A stretch of DNA of 12,337 nucleotides, from positions 1 to 12,337 of the forward strand of contig JAKBSB010000021.1 of NCBI GenBank assembly GCA_021845155.1. Direction: 5' to 3'. Shown here in pieces: positions 6,852 through 12,337 of this stretch. The notes under the pieces are model-generated. The model was not told where the DNA came from, made no database searches, and worked only from the letters and a program-made list of their open reading frames with translations. The DNA comes from Thermoplasmata archaeon (GTDB lineage Archaea; Thermoplasmatota; Thermoplasmata; Thermoplasmatales; Thermoplasmataceae). Within the stretch, counting starts at the first letter, position 1, and the number at the start of each line of letters is the position of its first letter. A program made the position numbers and the translations under genes.

Positions 6852-7265
6852 TTAAATAAACAATGTCATTTTAGCCTCTTTGGCCATGGACACAAACTGT
6901 GATACTCCAATTATCTCGTCAACAACTGGATCCAGATCATCCTTCTTTAAGTCCATAAGATCGGCGAACATGGCACATGCGTATATCTTCACGTCTCCAA
7001 CCTCCTTGGCCTGTTTGATCATATCCATCCACGACGGAATCTTCTTCTGTTCCATCTTCTTTAATACCTCATCTTTGATCTCAATTCCATCATAGCTCAG
7101 GTTTACTTTTTTACTCGCTCCCTTCTTGAACTCCATTAAACCCCAGAAGCTTACAAATATGTCGACTTCCATATCATTGGCTATTGCACCGGATGCTATA
7201 ATCGCCCCAGCCATGAGTTTATCTGCAGTCCCAGATACCAGCAAAAGAGACATTTTTTCTTTCAT
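6852..7265 (-). CDS. dsrE: DsrE/DsrF-like sulfurtransferase family protein
   Basis: From ATG 7265 this gives 137 residues, the usual size of DsrE-like proteins. The frame is open further upstream to 7430, but the extra 55 residues do not look like the family, which starts [20 protein letters not shown] Rossmann-like alpha/beta layout is visible, with [10 protein letters not shown] at about 34-43. The motif [14 protein letters not shown] (93-106) holds the single cysteine C97, equivalent to the sulfur-binding cysteine of the DsrE2/DsrE3 group ('ACxMSxxLM'). DsrE3A from Metallosphaera exchanges thiosulfonate with TusA, and tusA follows here after 11 bp, so the same pairing is expected. It is the first gene of the operon dsrE-tusA-sqr-DUF1641. 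Confidence 0.84.
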   Translation of the reverse strand: MKEKMSLLLVSGTADKLMAGAIIASGAIANDMEVDIFVSFWGLMEFKKGASKKVNLSYDGIEIKDEVLKKMEQKKIPSWMDMIKQAKEVGDVKIYACAMFADLMDLKKDDLDPVVDEIIGVSQFVSMAKEAKMTLFI

Positions 7266-7329
7266 ACTAATCCTATCATTTATCAAAATGAAGAATAATA
7301 AGTGACTGCCTGACATATTAGGAATCATT

Positions 7330-7337
7330 GATATATA
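7330..7337 (-). promoter_or_regulatory. Candidate TATA box for the dsrE sulfur operon
   Basis: The minus strand reads CGTTATATATC, with the same TTATATAT core as both HEPN promoters. Transcription would begin near 7306, leaving about 40 nt of leader before ATG 7265. A weaker TTATTATT at 7294-7301 would give a nearly leaderless start. Confidence 0.35.
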
Positions 7338-7359
7338 ACGCATCCCAAATAGGCATCCA

Positions 7360-7403
7360 GAAACAGGTGAAATACTAAGTCTCCCGGATGTAGAACCTGT
7401 TTC
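7360..7403. repeat. Inverted repeat GAAACAGGT ... ACCTGTTTC in the thrC-dsrE divergent region
   Basis: Two perfect 9-bp arms (7360-7368 and 7395-7403) are separated by 26 bases. They lie in the 274-bp region between divergent promoters, upstream of the candidate dsrE TATA box. This could be an operator pair, the ends of a lost mini-element, or a hairpin if transcribed. No function is shown. Confidence 0.4.
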
Positions 7404-7503
7404 AATAACTCCTGGCTGTTTACCCTGCATATCAGTAATCCGATGAATTTATGGGGGGACATGAGAAGCTGTCACCTAGAAACGTCTGATACATCCAGTA
7501 ACA

Positions 7504-7511
7504 TTTTTTAT
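7504..7511 (+). promoter_or_regulatory. Candidate TATA box for threonine synthase
   Basis: TTTTTTAT is centred about 32 nt before ATG 7540 and would give a leader of around six bases. TTATAAC at 7521-7527 is too close to the start to be the main box. Confidence 0.35.
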
Positions 7512-7539
7512 CCGAGCATCTTATAACGCACTGTTATTA

Positions 7540-8733
7540 ATGGATCATCAGGATTTATCATCGCTCAAATGCGTTCATTGCGGATCAGTATTCAACATAT
7601 CCAGAAGTAATTATGTCTGCCCTAAGTGCGGTGGTCTCTTCGAGGTTGTTCATAGAACTGAAGAGTATTCACTTGATACAGATTCACGTGGTGTCTGGAA
7701 GTACAGGCCATTAATCCACCCATCCATTCCACAAGAGATGATAGTCACCAGAGGAGAAGGCAACACACAAATTTACAAAAGTGAAAGGGTGTCACAGTGG
7801 TCCGGGATAAAGTCACTGTGGATGAAACAGGAGGGGGAAAATCCCACGGGGAGCTTCAAGGACAGGGGAATGACTGTTGCAATCTCAGAGGCTAAACGGC
7901 TTGGGCGGAAAAGTACAATCTGCGCGTCAACTGGTAATACTTCAGCTTCTGCTGCCTCATACAGCGCAATTGCAGACATGGAAAGTTATGTTCTCATACC
8001 ATCGGGCAATATATCCGAATCAAAGATGGCTCAGGCAATCTCGTATGGAGCAAATATCATTGATGTTCCAGGTGATTTTGACGCTGCAATGTCTTATATA
8101 TCAAATCTGGCAGAGAAAAACCAGAAATACTACATAATGAATTCTGTGAACCCATGGAGACTGGAAGGACAGAAAACAATAACTTTTGAGATTGTGGAAA
8201 AGTTAGGAGACTGTGATTTCATATCTCTGCCTGCCGGAAATCTTGGGAATACTTCTGCGGCAGGAAAAGCGTTGAAGGAACTCAAGAACTGGGGAATCAT
8301 CAGTCACGTTCCCAGAATAGTGTCAGTCCAGGCCGAGGGGGCCAGTCCATTTTACAACCTGTGGTCAGGCAGGGACAATCATCTGGTTCCAGTGAAGGCA
8401 AAAACCATAGCAAGTGCAATAAGGATTGGCAATCCTGTGAACTGGGAAAAAGCACTGATCTCTATAAAATATACTGATGGCATTGTAACAAAGGTAAGCG
8501 ACGATGAAATAATGGATGCAAAACGGGTGATAGATAGATCTGGCATAGGCTGTGAACCTGCTTCGGCCGCCTCCGTGGCCGGAATCAGGAAACTGGTTGA
8601 AGAGGGCACAATCGATCGAACCGACAGGATTGCATGCGTTCTGACAGGCCATATTCTCAAAGATCTGGCATCAATGCCTGTTAGCAACAGTCGCCTGTCC
8701 GTGGAATCATTTATACGCGAAATAGGCAGCTAA
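7540..8733 (+). CDS. thrC: Threonine synthase (PLP-dependent)
   Basis: This 397-residue enzyme converts O-phosphohomoserine to threonine and phosphate, the last step of threonine synthesis, in the cytoplasm. The N-terminus holds a zinc-ribbon-like CVHC (C11, C14) and CPKC (C27, C30), common in archaeal and plant-type threonine synthases. ENPTGSFKDRG (100-110) contains the PLP-binding lysine K107. CASTGNTSASAASY (about 128-141) is the substrate-binding loop, and PAGNLGNTSAAG (about 232-243) binds the PLP phosphate. GCEPASAASVAGI and VLTGHILKD near the end match the family's C-terminal part. Length and motifs are complete. It stands alone on the plus strand, divergent from the sulfur operon, with no other threonine genes nearby. 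Cysteate synthase and other fold-type II PLP enzymes are related, but threonine synthase is the better fit. Confidence 0.9.
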   Translation: MDHQDLSSLKCVHCGSVFNISRSNYVCPKCGGLFEVVHRTEEYSLDTDSRGVWKYRPLIHPSIPQEMIVTRGEGNTQIYKSERVSQWSGIKSLWMKQEGENPTGSFKDRGMTVAISEAKRLGRKSTICASTGNTSASAASYSAIADMESYVLIPSGNISESKMAQAISYGANIIDVPGDFDAAMSYISNLAEKNQKYYIMNSVNPWRLEGQKTITFEIVEKLGDCDFISLPAGNLGNTSAAGKALKELKNWGIISHVPRIVSVQAEGASPFYNLWSGRDNHLVPVKAKTIASAIRIGNPVNWEKALISIKYTDGIVTKVSDDEIMDAKRVIDRSGIGCEPASAASVAGIRKLVEEGTIDRTDRIACVLTGHILKDLASMPVSNSRLSVESFIREIGS

Positions 8734-8939
8734 TCACTGGCAAAGGATTCTGCAGGCATAACAGATACAGACGGTGTATATGCGTTCAGGATAAGACTGT
8801 CAACGCCAGTTGAATTAAATCCATTCCTTGTGAGGATATATGTAAATAAGGATAACGACAGCGGTGAAAACAATATTTCGCGATATGTCTCCTTTCTGAA
8901 GTTCGGAGCTTTCTTGATCATAAATTCGGAAAAGGTGAC
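8734..8939 (+). pseudogene. Startless coding-like remnant after thrC
   Basis: Directly after the thrC stop, in the same frame, the sequence stays open and reads like a real protein end: DSAGITDTDGVYAFRIRLST, then NPFLVRIYVNKDNDSG, then a hydrophobic FLKFGAFLII. The 'TDTDGVYAF' pattern is typical of extracellular beta-sandwich (Ig-like or carboxypeptidase regulatory-like) domains. There is no start codon before 8830, where a GTG begins a 65-residue frame, and the frame runs into the HEPN promoter and ends at 9027 overlapping the HEPN gene. I read it as the leftover 3' part of a lost gene. Readthrough of thrC is possible but unlikely. Confidence 0.3.
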
Positions 8940-9027
8940 GGTTATATATGTTTTGAATATAATACATACAGTATGTCATCTGAAGACTTTGTCCAGTTCC
9001 TTGCACAGAAAGCAGACAGATTCCTGA
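8940..9027 (+). repeat. Direct repeat, copy 2: promoter and start of the intact HEPN gene
   Basis: This is the partner of 2157-2244. The TATA region, the ATG position and the first 47 coding bases correspond without gaps. Because this copy belongs to a complete gene, it is likely the source or the functional copy. Confidence 0.85.
8942..8949 (+). promoter_or_regulatory. TATA box of the HEPN/MNT operon
   Basis: TTATATAT is centred about 27 nt before ATG 8973, so the transcript should begin at the start codon (leaderless). No Shine-Dalgarno site is seen. Confidence 0.6.
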
Positions 9028-9374
9028 TAACTGCAAAATTGCAAATCGATGAAGAATTCTATGATCTGGCTACATTCAGTTTGCAACAGTCACTGGAATT
9101 AACGTTGAAATCAATACTGTTAAGCAGTGCAGGTGATTATCCACGATCTCACAGTTTGAGGGACCTTCTTAAGCTTGCATTCGAATCTTCTGGAGGAAAT
9201 TGCGGGGAAAAAGCATATTTTCTTCTGAATCAGTACTCATTCCAGCTGAATATGCTGGAGGACGCTTATGCAACTTCGAGATACTTTCAGAAATCATTTG
9301 ACGAAGATGACGTAAAAAAACTCTATGAAATAACGGGGGTTATAACGGATGAACTCAGGCATGCGTGTAAATGA
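8973..9374 (+). CDS. HEPN domain protein (partner of MNT nucleotidyltransferase)
   Basis: This 133-residue all-helical protein has the layout of archaeal HEPN proteins: helix 1 with FLAQKADRFLITAK, helix 2 with FYDLATFSLQQSLELTLKSIL (29-49), the loop YPRSHSLRDLL (56-66), and a last pair of helices with LEDAYATSRYF (95-105). HEPN genes paired with minimal nucleotidyltransferase genes form toxin-antitoxin-type modules; in the characterised bacterial case the HEPN protein is an RNase and the MNT enzyme AMPylates it. The R-x4-6-H motif of HEPN RNases is not present: the only histidines are H60 and H130, and neither lies at that spacing after an arginine. It overlaps the MNT gene by 26 bp. The family call is firm; toxicity is uncertain. 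Confidence 0.85.
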   Translation: MSSEDFVQFLAQKADRFLITAKLQIDEEFYDLATFSLQQSLELTLKSILLSSAGDYPRSHSLRDLLKLAFESSGGNCGEKAYFLLNQYSFQLNMLEDAYATSRYFQKSFDEDDVKKLYEITGVITDELRHACK

Positions 9375-9672
9375 AACCGTGAGGAAAAGAAAGATATGGG
9401 AAAATCTTCAATCGGAGATCAACAGGCTTGTCAAAGTCGTCAAAAGCACAGATAAAGATGCAAAGGTTTATCTTTTCGGTTCTGCCCTTACTGGAAGGCA
9501 CAACATGGCCAGCGATATCGATATCCTTGTAGTAACAGACGTACCATATGGAGAGATGTTATTTTCATTAACTGAAAAAGGTTTCGAGCATCCGTTTGAG
9601 ATACATGTTAGAACGTCCAAAGAGTCTGAAACATACATGTCAATGATTCATGAAATGAAACTGATCTCATGA
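9349..9672 (+). CDS. Minimal nucleotidyltransferase (MNT domain), HEPN partner
   Basis: This 107-residue protein has KVYLFGSALTGRHNMASDIDILVV (39-62). It carries the GSx10DxD signature of minimal nucleotidyltransferases: G44, S45 and the metal-binding D56 and D58. E84 in FEIHV is a possible third carboxylate. Such enzymes transfer a nucleotide, and in HEPN/MNT modules the MNT protein is the antitoxin, modifying the HEPN partner. The gene overlaps the HEPN reading frame, so the two are coupled. ATG 9349 is the first possible start; ATG 9361, preceded by a weak AGG, would remove four residues and is equally possible. The gene converges with merA, leaving only 37 bp between them. Confidence 0.88.
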   Translation: MNSGMRVNETVRKRKIWENLQSEINRLVKVVKSTDKDAKVYLFGSALTGRHNMASDIDILVVTDVPYGEMLFSLTEKGFEHPFEIHVRTSKESETYMSMIHEMKLIS

Positions 9673-9709
9673 CTGTACCGGACAAGAAACCTCTTCAAGA
9701 TAATTATTT

Positions 9710-11140
9710 TCACTCCATGCAGCAGCTCATCCTGGACAGATCCCTGGTGAATGACTGGGATGTAAGTTTTATTCCTTCAGCTACTGTTGGAAATATGTGG
9801 CTGTTCTCAATAAGGTCCCTGAATGTAAGACCATATTTTATGGCATAAACACCTTCAATTATGAATTCAGCGGCATAAGGCGAAAGTGCGTGCACGCCAA
9901 CAATCTTTTCAGTTTCAGAATCAACAACTATCTTGAAAGAGCCATGGTATTCCTTCAGTATTCTTGCCTTTGGTACAAGTTCGAGCGGAACAACTCTCGT
10001 GGTGCTCTTTCTTCCCGTTGCATTGTACTGGGATTCCGTTAATCCCACAGATGCGAACTGGGGTTCTGTGAAAACAGCCCATGGAACCAGTTGCAGGTTT
10101 ATTCTCTTTTCATTGCTTTCGTATATGTTTGAAGCAGCTATTGAACCTTCACTGGCTGCAAGAGTCTCGAGCCTGTATTTCTGATCGACAACATCTCCTG
10201 CCGCATAGATAAGTGGGTTTGATGTTTTCATTGTTTCATCCACAGATATACCATTTTCAGAGTACTTAACCCCAGCCTTTTCAAGATCAAGATCTGCCAC
10301 ATTGGGCATTCTTCCAGATGAAACGAGTATTTCATCCGCCTCTACCTCTTCTTTTCCCAAATTGGATTGCATTTCAACTACTTTTTTTCCATTGCGGGAA
10401 TAGACTCTCAGAATCTTCTTTCCGTTCCTGAAGTCAATGCCCTCCGATGTGAGTATTTCCATGAGTGTCTTTCCTATCTCTTCCTCAATTCCTGGTGCAA
10501 CTGTATTATGTTCTTTTATGATGGTAACTTTGGTACCAAGCCTCTCCAGCGACTGTCCTATTTCAAGTCCTATAAAACCTCCACCCAGTATTGTCAGAGT
10601 TCTGGGAAGACTGTTAAGATCCCAAACTGTATTGCTTGTTATATACCCGGTTTCATTCAGACCTTCTATTTTTGGTATTTTTGTGGAAGAACCTGTTGCA
10701 ATTATGAAGTTATATCCTTTCAGTTTTTTAGGATTAGAATTGTTTTTGACAATTATGGCATCTCTGTCCACGAACTGAGCTTTACCGTCATAGACATCAA
10801 TATTTTCATAAGACTTAATGACGTTCTCATACCTTTCTGTTCGCTCCTCTTTTACCGTTCTACGGAGGGATTCCATAAGTTCTCCAAAATTTATAGAAGG
10901 ATGCCCCGGTTCAATCCCGGGATACCTTGGACTTGATTGTGTGTGTGCCACCTTGGCAGCTTCTATGAGGTACTTGGACGGGACGCAACCCACATTCACA
11001 CAGGTACCTCCAAGGGGTCCGAATCCAATCATTGCTATTGTAGCCTGTCCCGCGGTTATCTCGCTGGCTTTTATTGCGGCTGAGAAGGCTGCGGCACCCC
11101 TTCCAAGAATAACCAGATCATATTCATTTTTCAAGATCAC
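9710..11140 (-). CDS. merA: Mercuric reductase MerA (no fused N-terminal HMA domain)
   Basis: This 476-residue flavoprotein uses NAD(P)H to reduce Hg(II) to Hg(0) in the cytoplasm. The FAD motif is LVILGRGAAAFSAA (9-22). GGTCVNVGCVPSK (44-56) is the redox disulfide site with C47 and C52. LTILGGGFIGLEIGQSL (182-198) binds the nicotinamide cofactor and IYAAGDV (311-317) contacts FAD. The dimerisation domain ends in LSRMSCCME; the vicinal C473-C474 pair is the Hg-binding tail that separates MerA from dihydrolipoamide dehydrogenase. The start is a GTG overlapping the TGA stop of the upstream HMA gene (GTGA), with GGTGG close by; TTG 11134 is the alternative. The N-terminal HMA domain often fused to MerA is instead a separate upstream gene. 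Confidence 0.93.
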   Translation of the reverse strand: MILKNEYDLVILGRGAAAFSAAIKASEITAGQATIAMIGFGPLGGTCVNVGCVPSKYLIEAAKVAHTQSSPRYPGIEPGHPSINFGELMESLRRTVKEERTERYENVIKSYENIDVYDGKAQFVDRDAIIVKNNSNPKKLKGYNFIIATGSSTKIPKIEGLNETGYITSNTVWDLNSLPRTLTILGGGFIGLEIGQSLERLGTKVTIIKEHNTVAPGIEEEIGKTLMEILTSEGIDFRNGKKILRVYSRNGKKVVEMQSNLGKEEVEADEILVSSGRMPNVADLDLEKAGVKYSENGISVDETMKTSNPLIYAAGDVVDQKYRLETLAASEGSIAASNIYESNEKRINLQLVPWAVFTEPQFASVGLTESQYNATGRKSTTRVVPLELVPKARILKEYHGSFKIVVDSETEKIVGVHALSPYAAEFIIEGVYAIKYGLTFRDLIENSHIFPTVAEGIKLTSQSFTRDLSRMSCCME

Positions 11141-11370
11141 TCCACCTTTCTTACCTGAGCCCTGTAGTGTGACTTTTCACTAAAAACCGGGAGCCTCGAA
11201 AGATCATCGGGCCTTATCATGCTGTCATCAACAACAGCTGAAGCAGTCCCGTTCTTCAGTGAAACAAATATTTCACTGGCTCCCCCTTCCTTAAGCCCCT
11301 CGCTTACTGTTCTCACGCAATCATCGCATGTCATCCCAAATACGCGCATAGTTACTTTCTTTGATGCCAC
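11137..11370 (-). CDS. HMA-domain metallochaperone (MerP/NmerA-like) upstream of merA
   Basis: From GTG 11370 this is a 77-residue protein with one heavy-metal-associated domain: VTMRVFGMTCDDCVRTV carries GMTCxxC with C15 and C18, which would bind Hg(II) as a dithiolate. It has no signal peptide, so it should stay in the cytoplasm and hand Hg(II) to MerA, as the fused NmerA domain does elsewhere; the periplasmic MerP role is unlikely. The frame also opens at TTG 11379, but the TATA box at 11391-11396 is centred about 24 nt before GTG 11370, so a leaderless GTG start fits better. ATG 11349 would leave little before the metal motif. The last part (KSHYRAQVRKVE) is normal for the domain. Its stop overlaps the merA start by 4 bp. 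Confidence 0.85.
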   Translation of the reverse strand: MASKKVTMRVFGMTCDDCVRTVSEGLKEGGASEIFVSLKNGTASAVVDDSMIRPDDLSRLPVFSEKSHYRAQVRKVE

Positions 11371-11390
11371 AGTTCTCAATCATGAAATCG

Positions 11391-11396
11391 TATATA
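11391..11396 (-). promoter_or_regulatory. TATA box of the HMA-merA operon
   Basis: The minus strand reads CCATATATACG. Its centre lies about 24 nt before GTG 11370, giving a leaderless or almost leaderless transcript. Confidence 0.5.
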
Positions 11397-11434
11397 TGGC
11401 AGAACGTAAAGAAAAGTTTATCTTAATTCTGGAA

Positions 11435-11447
11435 AGGTTTAAAACCT
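11435..11447. promoter_or_regulatory. 13-bp dyad AGGTTT-A-AAACCT, candidate operator of the mer locus
   Basis: A perfect 6-1-6 inverted repeat lies between the two divergent TATA boxes, about 40 bp from each. A dimeric winged-helix regulator such as the adjacent HxlR protein would bind a site of this shape. The link is inferred from position. Confidence 0.4.
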
Positions 11448-11480
11448 GAAAATCAACTTATCACAAAGGATGTGAAAAAG

Positions 11481-11488
11481 AATATAAC
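11481..11488 (+). promoter_or_regulatory. TATA box of the HxlR-type regulator
   Basis: AATATAAC is centred about 26 nt before ATG 11510. It is too close to ATG 11492 for that start to be used, so it decides the start of the regulator. Confidence 0.45.
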
Positions 11489-11509
11489 TGGATGATGATT
11501 GTTGAAATA

Positions 11510-11905
11510 ATGCACATGAATAATGAGGATAAGGAGAGAGAAAGGACAAGAAAGAGAAACGATATATGCATGATCAGGACCGGAAACGAGACCATATGCG
11601 TTGATCCATCACTCCCGTTATTTTCCCAGATTGGCAAAAAGTATACCATGCTCATTCTGGCAATTCTTGAACATGATGGAATAAAGAAGAATTTCAATGA
11701 AATACTCAGGAGCATTCCCCATTCAAGTTCAACCATAATATCTAAACGTTTGAAAGAACTGGAGAATATGGGGCTCCTAATCCGGGTGGAAAGCGATGAA
11801 GGTGTTGTCTATTCCCTGACGCGGAATGGAAAAAAGATAATGGACTCCCTGATACCATTTCTGAAGATCTCGGAGAAGATTAGTTTAGATCTGAATTGCA
11901 CATGA
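11510..11905 (+). CDS. HxlR-family winged-helix regulator, likely of the mercury operon
   Basis: From ATG 11510 this is 131 residues; ATG 11516 is equally possible, while ATG 11492 lies inside the promoter. The pattern ICVDPSLPLFSQIGKKYTMLILAIL (29-53) matches the HxlR core, where a conserved cysteine (here C30) comes before 'GkWt..IL..L'. FNEILRSIPHSSSTIISKRLKELENMGLL (62-90) is the helix-turn-helix with recognition helix, and VVYSLTRNGKKIMDSL (99-114) is the wing and following helix. The N-terminus is strongly charged (KERERTRKR). C20, C30 and C130 could sense Hg(II) or redox state. It is divergent from the HMA-merA operon, so control of that operon is the natural inference. Archaeal mer loci described in Sulfolobales use a different, ArsR-like regulator. 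Confidence 0.82.
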   Translation: MHMNNEDKERERTRKRNDICMIRTGNETICVDPSLPLFSQIGKKYTMLILAILEHDGIKKNFNEILRSIPHSSSTIISKRLKELENMGLLIRVESDEGVVYSLTRNGKKIMDSLIPFLKISEKISLDLNCT

Positions 11906-11967
11906 TCTGCATATGATCTGTAACATAATTTGAAAAAAAATGATGATACAGATCGAAATGGCAGCAC
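11906..11967. other. Short spacer after the regulator
   Basis: It contains an A-run (11933-11940) and ATGATCTG repeats that begin at the regulator's stop codon (11902-11909, 11913-11920). No clear TATA box stands 25-28 nt before ATG 11968 and no T-run terminator is seen. Confidence 0.3.
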
Positions 11968-12337
11968 ATGGATCTGAAAGCTCTAAAGGTAATATCGGCA
12001 GTATTCATAGCCCTGACAATAGTCATGGCTGGACTTTTTGTATTTGAATACTCTGGCCTCAACAGTGAAAGAACCAGCTATAATGGACTACAAACCAGTT
12101 ATGATACACAGCAGGGATCTGTTATTCTGAAGAATGCATATGCACACTGGAATTACATAGCGATTGAGAACTCATCCCTCCTGCAGACTCAGTATACAGA
12201 TAACGCAACTCTTCACTGGATGGGCGGCCCATTGACTGGAACTTACACAGGTGTAAACAACATAACATCCACATGGAATAAATTCTTTGGTCTCTGGTCG
12301 GCGGTATGGTATTATACAGTCACGCCACCAGCTGTAA
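11968..12337 (+). CDS. Membrane-anchored NTF2/SnoaL-like protein (partial, continues past window)
   Basis: The frame is open from ATG 11968 to the right edge, 123 codons so far. Residues about 7-27 (KVISAVFIALTIVMAGLFVF) form one hydrophobic segment, a signal peptide or N-terminal anchor. It is followed by a polar, Thr/Ser/Asn-rich region typical of extracytoplasmic archaeal proteins. ILKNAYAHWNYIAIENSS and then YTDNATLHWMGGPLTGTY and ITSTWNKFF fit the NTF2/SnoaL-like cone fold: a first helix, a strand with W, 'G...G.Y.G.e.I...w..f'. No catalytic residues can be assigned. In archaea such anchored domains are probably extracytoplasmic and face acidic surroundings. It follows the regulator after 62 bp in the same direction, but a functional link to mercury is not shown. 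Confidence 0.6.
   Translation, partial: MDLKALKVISAVFIALTIVMAGLFVFEYSGLNSERTSYNGLQTSYDTQQGSVILKNAYAHWNYIAIENSSLLQTQYTDNATLHWMGGPLTGTYTGVNNITSTWNKFFGLWSAVWYYTVTPPAV

Noticed and set aside
7266..7430. N-terminal extension of DsrE to 192 residues
   Set aside because: The family starts at MSLLLVSG; the added residues look like translated intergenic DNA and contain the candidate promoter.
10367..10936. 189-residue plus-strand frame inside merA
   Set aside because: It is antisense to a complete mercuric reductase. Its Phe/Tyr/Cys-rich composition is typical of a shadow frame.
11492..11509. ATG 11492 as start of the HxlR regulator
   Set aside because: It is only about eight bases from the centre of the TATA box, so the transcript should start after it.
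11901..11976. Repeated ATGATCTG-like words near the end of the regulator as a CRISPR-like or operator array
   Set aside because: The copies are short, imperfect and unevenly spaced, partly within coding sequence.

Overview
The window looks like a chromosomal segment of a moderately A+T-rich, acid- and metal-exposed archaeon, most plausibly of the Thermoplasmatales. I infer this from three things. The first genes of most transcription units have TATA-type boxes about 26-28 nt before the start codon, with little or no leader, while genes inside operons carry GGTG-type Shine-Dalgarno sites. The gene mix is typical of such archaea: HEPN/MNT pair, RDD protein, M48 peptidase, DUF1641 protein and a DsrE-TusA sulfur-carrier set. 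Sulfide/sulfane-sulfur and mercury genes sit close together. No rRNA, tRNA or CRISPR array was seen, and the species cannot be named from this sequence.

Layout. (a) 1-1885, minus strand: a compact operon of a small Ala-rich membrane protein, an M48 membrane peptidase and an RDD-domain membrane protein that runs off the left edge. (b) 1886-2427: a mostly non-coding stretch with two short dyads and a truncated copy of the promoter and first codons of the HEPN gene found intact at 8973. (c) 2428-4542, plus strand: a 704-residue protein whose C-terminal domain resembles the XPB/Ssl2 N-terminal-like (Helicase_C_3) domain, with no helicase attached. (d) 4543-4971: a decayed minus-strand fragment, possibly the end of a transposase. 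(e) 4972-7265, minus strand: a four-gene sulfur operon dsrE-tusA-sqr-DUF1641. (f) 7540-8733, plus strand: threonine synthase, then an open but startless coding-like remnant. (g) 8973-9672, plus strand: a HEPN/MNT nucleotidyltransferase pair. (h) 9710-11370, minus strand: a mercury operon (separate HMA metallochaperone, then mercuric reductase), divergent from an HxlR-type regulator at 11510-11905. (i) 11968-end, plus strand: the start of a membrane-anchored NTF2/SnoaL-like protein.

How the genes work together. The DsrE and TusA homologues probably pass sulfane sulfur in the cytoplasm, while the SQR-like flavoprotein feeds electrons from sulfide or persulfide into the quinone pool; the DUF1641 protein probably assists it. 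In the mercury locus the HMA protein probably delivers Hg(II) to MerA, which reduces it to Hg(0), and the divergent HxlR protein is the obvious candidate regulator. The HEPN/MNT pair is a toxin-antitoxin-type module. Direct repeats of its promoter/start region bracket a 6.8 kb segment containing the XPB-like protein, the sulfur operon and threonine synthase. The least understood parts are the peptide-M48-RDD operon, the stand-alone XPB-like protein and the duplicated HEPN start region.
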